Made by a program: the position numbers and the translations under genes
NCBI RefSeq assembly: GCF_037038585.1
Contig: NC_092526.1
Span: 35,601,501 to 35,665,500, forward strand
From: Patagioenas fasciata
Lineage: Eukaryota; Chordata; Aves; Columbiformes; Columbidae
Direction: 5' to 3'
DNA: 64,000 nt
In this document: positions 60,059-64,000 of the stretch, one piece after another
Position numbering within the stretch: the first letter of the stretch is position 1
Layout: the number at the start of each line of letters is the position of its first letter
The notes under the pieces: model-generated
The model's database searches: none
What the model was told of the DNA's origin: nothing
The model's input: only the letters and a program-made list of their open reading frames with translations

Positions 60059-63000
60059 GCTTTAATTTTCTGGTGAGGGAGGGACACAGCACCTTGGAGC
60101 AGACATGACTAACTGCCTGGAGGTTGCTGCAGAGAGGCAGGACGTGACACAGAAACCCTGAGCGTTCCAGCAGCAAAACGCATCCTTTGCAGAGCTCTCG
60201 CTTCTCCTCCCTATGGTGAGGCCAGCCCCAGGTGACTGATTTTATCTGGGCTAGAGCAATCAGCCGCAAGCCCAAATGCCAAAGAAGTGGCTTTCTCCTG
60301 GTGTTTTGGAGCACGTTTTTCCATGGGAAGTGGTTGAGCCCACAGGTTTCTGGGTATGAGGGAGGCCACCTTAGCTTTCTCTTGTTGATGGGCACGAGTG
60401 GGCTGTGCCAATTTGTGCTGAGGCAAAGCTGGCTTCCCAGAGGAGCTCTGAGCTTGCAAGCATCTTACAGGTCCAGGATGGGGATACACCAGACATCACT
60501 CTTTGGTGAGCATCTCACTCTTCTCAAATGGAAAGGAATTGAAGCCCCATTGAAAGCCCCACAGCTTGGTTATCAGGAATGAATGAAAAATCCAAATGAG
60601 AGCATGTAGAAATGTCAGACATTTTTGTGAGGGTCACAGCCTCCTCTGGTACCAGAGGCACCTCTTTTGCTCCAGGTAGTTTGGCCTTGCAGAGGGACAC
60701 CTGAAGCTGGAAGAATCTCATTCTTTCCCAAAGCTCATTTTCCACTTTTAAGTATGAGCTGGGTGCAAGAAGGTCAGCTACATGATAGATATCAGATTAG
60801 ACAAGCGTGTGGCAGTCAAAAGCATTAAACTAACTGCTGATAATTATATTAACAGATCCCATAGCTTACATACTAATAAAACAGTTTTAAACACAGGCCA
60901 TTCTGGTAAACACAGCAGTGTCACCTGCACTGGATGCACACAAGGAAATGTTATCTCATGCAATTCTAAAATGTCACTTTTCTAAATTTTGTATTAAAAA
61001 GACATCTTCTGAAAAGGAATAAATAAACAGTGACAAATACGTTGCAGCAGTGTTAAACGAGACTCAAGCACATCACAGGTCTGGCAGCTCTTCCAGGACA
61101 GCAGACCTTAACACGCACTATATAGATAATATCTATTTAGATGGGTGGCCATGAACACAAATAAGCCTTTCTGCAACAGAGGAAAAAAAAAGGATTTAAA
61201 CCAAGATTATTCAGTCATTTCAATCAATACTGGCTGCTTGCCAACATTGGATTTATTTTGAAAAAAAAAATTGAACCAGTCTGCATCTCTCTTCTGTGGG
61301 TAGTTATTTATGAGATGAGCACCGACAAGGGCCCCAGATTTATTTCAGCTGTGGGTGAGGAACAGTTTTTGGTGGTGGGTCCAGCTCAGCTGGCCAGGAC
61401 GAGACACGAGCAAGAGGGTCCAGGGCCATGGGCTCTGCCATTTGTTTCTTTTTTTGGCCTTGTCTTTTTAGGATCTTTCATCACCACAGTTTTTCCCAGA
61501 CGGTGTGATGTAAACAAGCCATCAACCTTTCTTGGTGGTGCTGGGGAGACAGAAACAGGCTTGGAGGGAGGAGAAAAGGCTTAAATCTTTTTCTTACACC
61601 ACGTCCCCATCAAGCATCTAGTTATGCTCCCGATAACAAACTGGGGAGCTGCCGGATGCAGGGAATATATTTTCCCTCGAACTGGCCACGGGTAGATAAA
61701 TCCTCCAAGTTCTGAAAAGCCTGGGGTAAATTAGATTAGAGGCTTTCCTCTAGATGGCAACGGGTACATTTGGTGATAGAGAGGGAGGGCCTGCGGCTCA
61801 GGAATGAACAACTGTGAGGGATGTGTTTTTAAAAGGTTTCCCAGCTGTAAGATGCACATAATTGTGGCTTTCCTTCATCTGGGAGACTTCAAGAGCGGAT
61901 GGTTGATAAGGGTTCATACCAGCAAAGGCAGAAAAACACAAGCCAGGGTATCTGGTTTCAGTCTGTCCGTACCCGCAGCATTAGATCTGATTTTGGCCCT
62001 CTCTCCCCCCGCTGCATGTACACAATTATCTGAATTCCTTTCTCTGCTGCTTCCTCCCTCCTGAAGCCTTGCAGACTGGCCTTGCTGCCTTTTCCATTAC
62101 TTGAAGTACAGCCGCACATTTGGGCTCTCTCCTTTCCCGGTCCGCAGAGGGGTCTGTGCTGCAGCCACAAGGACTGGCACGCTCCAAATGGCAGAAAGCA
62201 ACCCCAGGGATGGAAATTTATTCCCCATCCCCATCTTTTCAGCCTTCTGTGGTGGGAAACACCCTAAAAATCAGGGGATTTCTGCTATTCTAACCAGTCA
62301 CCAGCACTGTTCCTTTGTGCCTCGGTTTGCCCTTCGTGCCTCACCTCTGCTGCTCGCCCCTGATTGCATTCAGAAAGCCCCTTGTGTTGCACCTGGGGAT
62401 CCCCAGGGACCGTGGCACACCTGCTCACAAAGGTTCTCCTGCTGATAAGCAATATGGTATTTTTTCTTAACAGTTGCATTTTTTTGCATCGTCCAAATCA
62501 CAAAAATGTTTTAAACTTCAAATACGTGCTACTGTCCATTTTGGCTCTGGGACAGCTGACAATTTCCATAACATAATTTGAGAATATTGCTGCCAATGCC
62601 TGCAGCCAGTGTAGCTTTATGTATTCTGTATGCATAACAGCATATCTCTTCTTCTTTTGACTTTGTTATAAAAATATTTGATCGTATATTCAACAACACA
62701 TAAACACAAACGCAACCTGCGCAGTTGGAGTTTTCCCATCCTTAAACAGAACAGAAACTTGTGTTCTCATAAGCCCACCTAAAGATTTGACAAATTCAGC
62801 TGAAATTTTCCATGTGTTTTGATTTAGGTTTTAGCCTTCTTGATAAAAGTTATCTGCACAAATTTCAGCACAGGAATTCCAAAATAGAAAAACCTATGAA
62901 AATTCCTCTGGTGCCACTCTGGCGTAACTTTCTGACACCCCGTTTTGACTGACAAAGCAAATGCTTATCTAGAAACTCTAGAAACACTTAGGGCTGCCTT

Positions 63001-64000
63001 CAGCTATGGAGTAATTGCAGTTGTTTCGTGGTGAAGCAGGCAGAGGGAGGACAGCATTGGGCGAAGAGGATCCTTCTCAGGAGGGCTAAGGGTGTTTGTG
63101 AGCATGGTAGGAGGGAGGCAAGGCTGCACACACAGCCTGTGCTTGGGCATAACTTCACTTCAGCTGGCTACGTGACACTGGGTGCTTCTTCATGCAAGAG
63201 GCATCCCATGCCGCAAGGTCGAGGAGCTGTGCTGGTTTGTTAAAGTTTGGCCAGGCTGGGAACACATCTCATCTCATCCAGGTAGCAAATACTTGGTTTG
63301 CCTATGTACATCCCAATGTGCTGGTTGTGAGTCCAGCTCCAAGCACATCTCAGCTGCTTCGTGGCGGCTGAAAGTTTAACCGCACTGTGACAAATCCGAG
63401 CCAAAGTATTAACTCCCCGTGCTTCCTGCCTTAGTTCTGCTTCACGCAGCTCACAGGAACGCTCAGCCCGTGTGTAGCTGGAAGGTGGTTTTTGGAGGCT
63501 CCTGAAAACACCTTCAGGTCCAGGTGTGACACTGCTTTGCAAGCCAGGTGATTTGTGTGCTGCCTTTCAGCTTTCCACCCGCCGCTGTCCCAGCCTCCAA
63601 CACACAGTCACAGGGAAGCCTTCAGCATTTTGGCATGTGTCTGTTTTCCACTCTCCTTGTGCTTCGAAACAGCTGGACCCTTTTTTGCCTAGGCTCCGGC
63701 AAACAAAAACAACGACGAGAAAGAGGAATCACTGTTGGGCATGGAAAATTTTCAGCTCAAGCAGCATACATTTCAGAAAGTTATGAGCAGATTAAAAAAC
63801 ATGGGATGCTGGAAGGCAAAGCTTATAAACCTGACCGTGGATATTAAGATTGATACTTGCCATATGCTTCGTTTTTAAAGCAGTCATTCCGAGGGCAGCT
63901 GGGAGCGATGGTCCCCTGTTGACCGTGCCCAGGAATAAGCAAGGCTAAGGGGTGAATTGGTGAGCACATAAGCTCAAAATATCTCGTCAAGGAAACCTGC
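60059..64000. other. TWIST2 intron or 3' flank, no gene seen
   Basis: Mixed-composition sequence. It includes a weak CTCF-like word CCTCTAGATGGCAA (61747-61760, two mismatches) and an AT-rich stretch at about 62440-62900 that could be conserved regulatory DNA or part of a 3' UTR. A short open frame at the end (63548-63847) encodes no known domain. If TWIST2 exon 2 lies in the window, this is one place it could be, but nothing here identifies it. Confidence 0.45.

Larger units (their letters stand above)
35714..64000 (+). other. TWIST2: Inferred TWIST2 intron 1 (continues or ends unseen)
   Basis: From the donor to the window end there is no recognisable coding exon on either strand. In human the TWIST2 intron is tens of kb long, and a similar size here would run past the window. 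The non-coding 3' exon has no protein signature, so I cannot exclude that it lies inside. The neighbouring gene expected downstream in vertebrates, HDAC4 (opposite strand), is not visible: none of its distinctive exons appears in any frame. Local features are listed separately. Confidence 0.5.

Noticed and set aside
59604-60395. 263-codon open frame on the minus strand, longest in the window
   Set aside because: It opens with GTG and has no ATG until its last residue. A lysine-rich stretch comes from a pyrimidine tract. No domain or splice context is recognisable.
61747-61760. Third CTCF-like motif CCTCTAGATGGCAA
   Set aside because: Two mismatches to the core and no extended match; too weak to list as a site.
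63548-63847. Open frame near the right edge with a protein-like end
   Set aside because: The last 30 residues look plausible but match no family I know, and the first part does not. No splice signals support an exon.

Overview
The window looks like a piece of an amniote genome, most likely a bird. It is intron- and desert-like DNA with very few interspersed repeats and many A/C- or G/T-only microsatellites. It has a few short relics resembling avian/reptilian repeat families and no mammalian Alu/L1 sequence that I can see. I can support only one protein-coding gene: an intact 160-residue TWIST2 (Dermo1) reading frame at 35202-35684 on the + strand. It has the basic helix-loop-helix domain and the C-terminal Twist box. 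There is no bacterial or viral gene content.

Layout. Positions 1-34240 are a gene-poor 5' flank. AT-rich stretches full of homeodomain, FOX and E-box words (about 12960-13110 and 17820-18320) look like candidate enhancers, and a CTCF-like motif lies near 9150. Positions 34240-35201 hold the inferred TWIST2 promoter: a GC-rich, strand-skewed block with a canonical G-quadruplex motif (34724-34749), a CCAAT box, a TATA-like element, two E-boxes, and a leader with three long A runs. The CDS follows. A good splice donor lies about 30 nt after the stop codon, matching the known TWIST architecture in which the whole CDS sits in exon 1 and the rest of the 3' UTR lies in a distant exon. No second exon is recognisable, so 35714-64000 is best read as the large first intron, possibly with the 3' UTR exon hidden in it. 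The intron carries several candidate regulatory sites: a 9-bp inverted repeat of homeodomain cores, a perfect steroid-receptor-type palindrome (44832-44850), a second CTCF-like motif (46922-46935) and an E-box palindrome (57363-57382).

How it works together. Everything is consistent with a developmental transcription factor in a regulatory landscape. The promoter-proximal elements would set basal expression, the AT-rich islands upstream and in the intron are candidate distal enhancers, and the two CTCF-like motifs point away from each other on either side of the gene. I did not find a convincing undescribed biological system. The most interesting signals are the promoter G-quadruplex and A-rich leader, the 24-bp palindrome 2.1 kb upstream, the steroid-receptor palindrome in the intron, and a set of short repeat relics sharing a GAAGTCAATGG-like core, one of them a clear 50+50 bp tandem pair.
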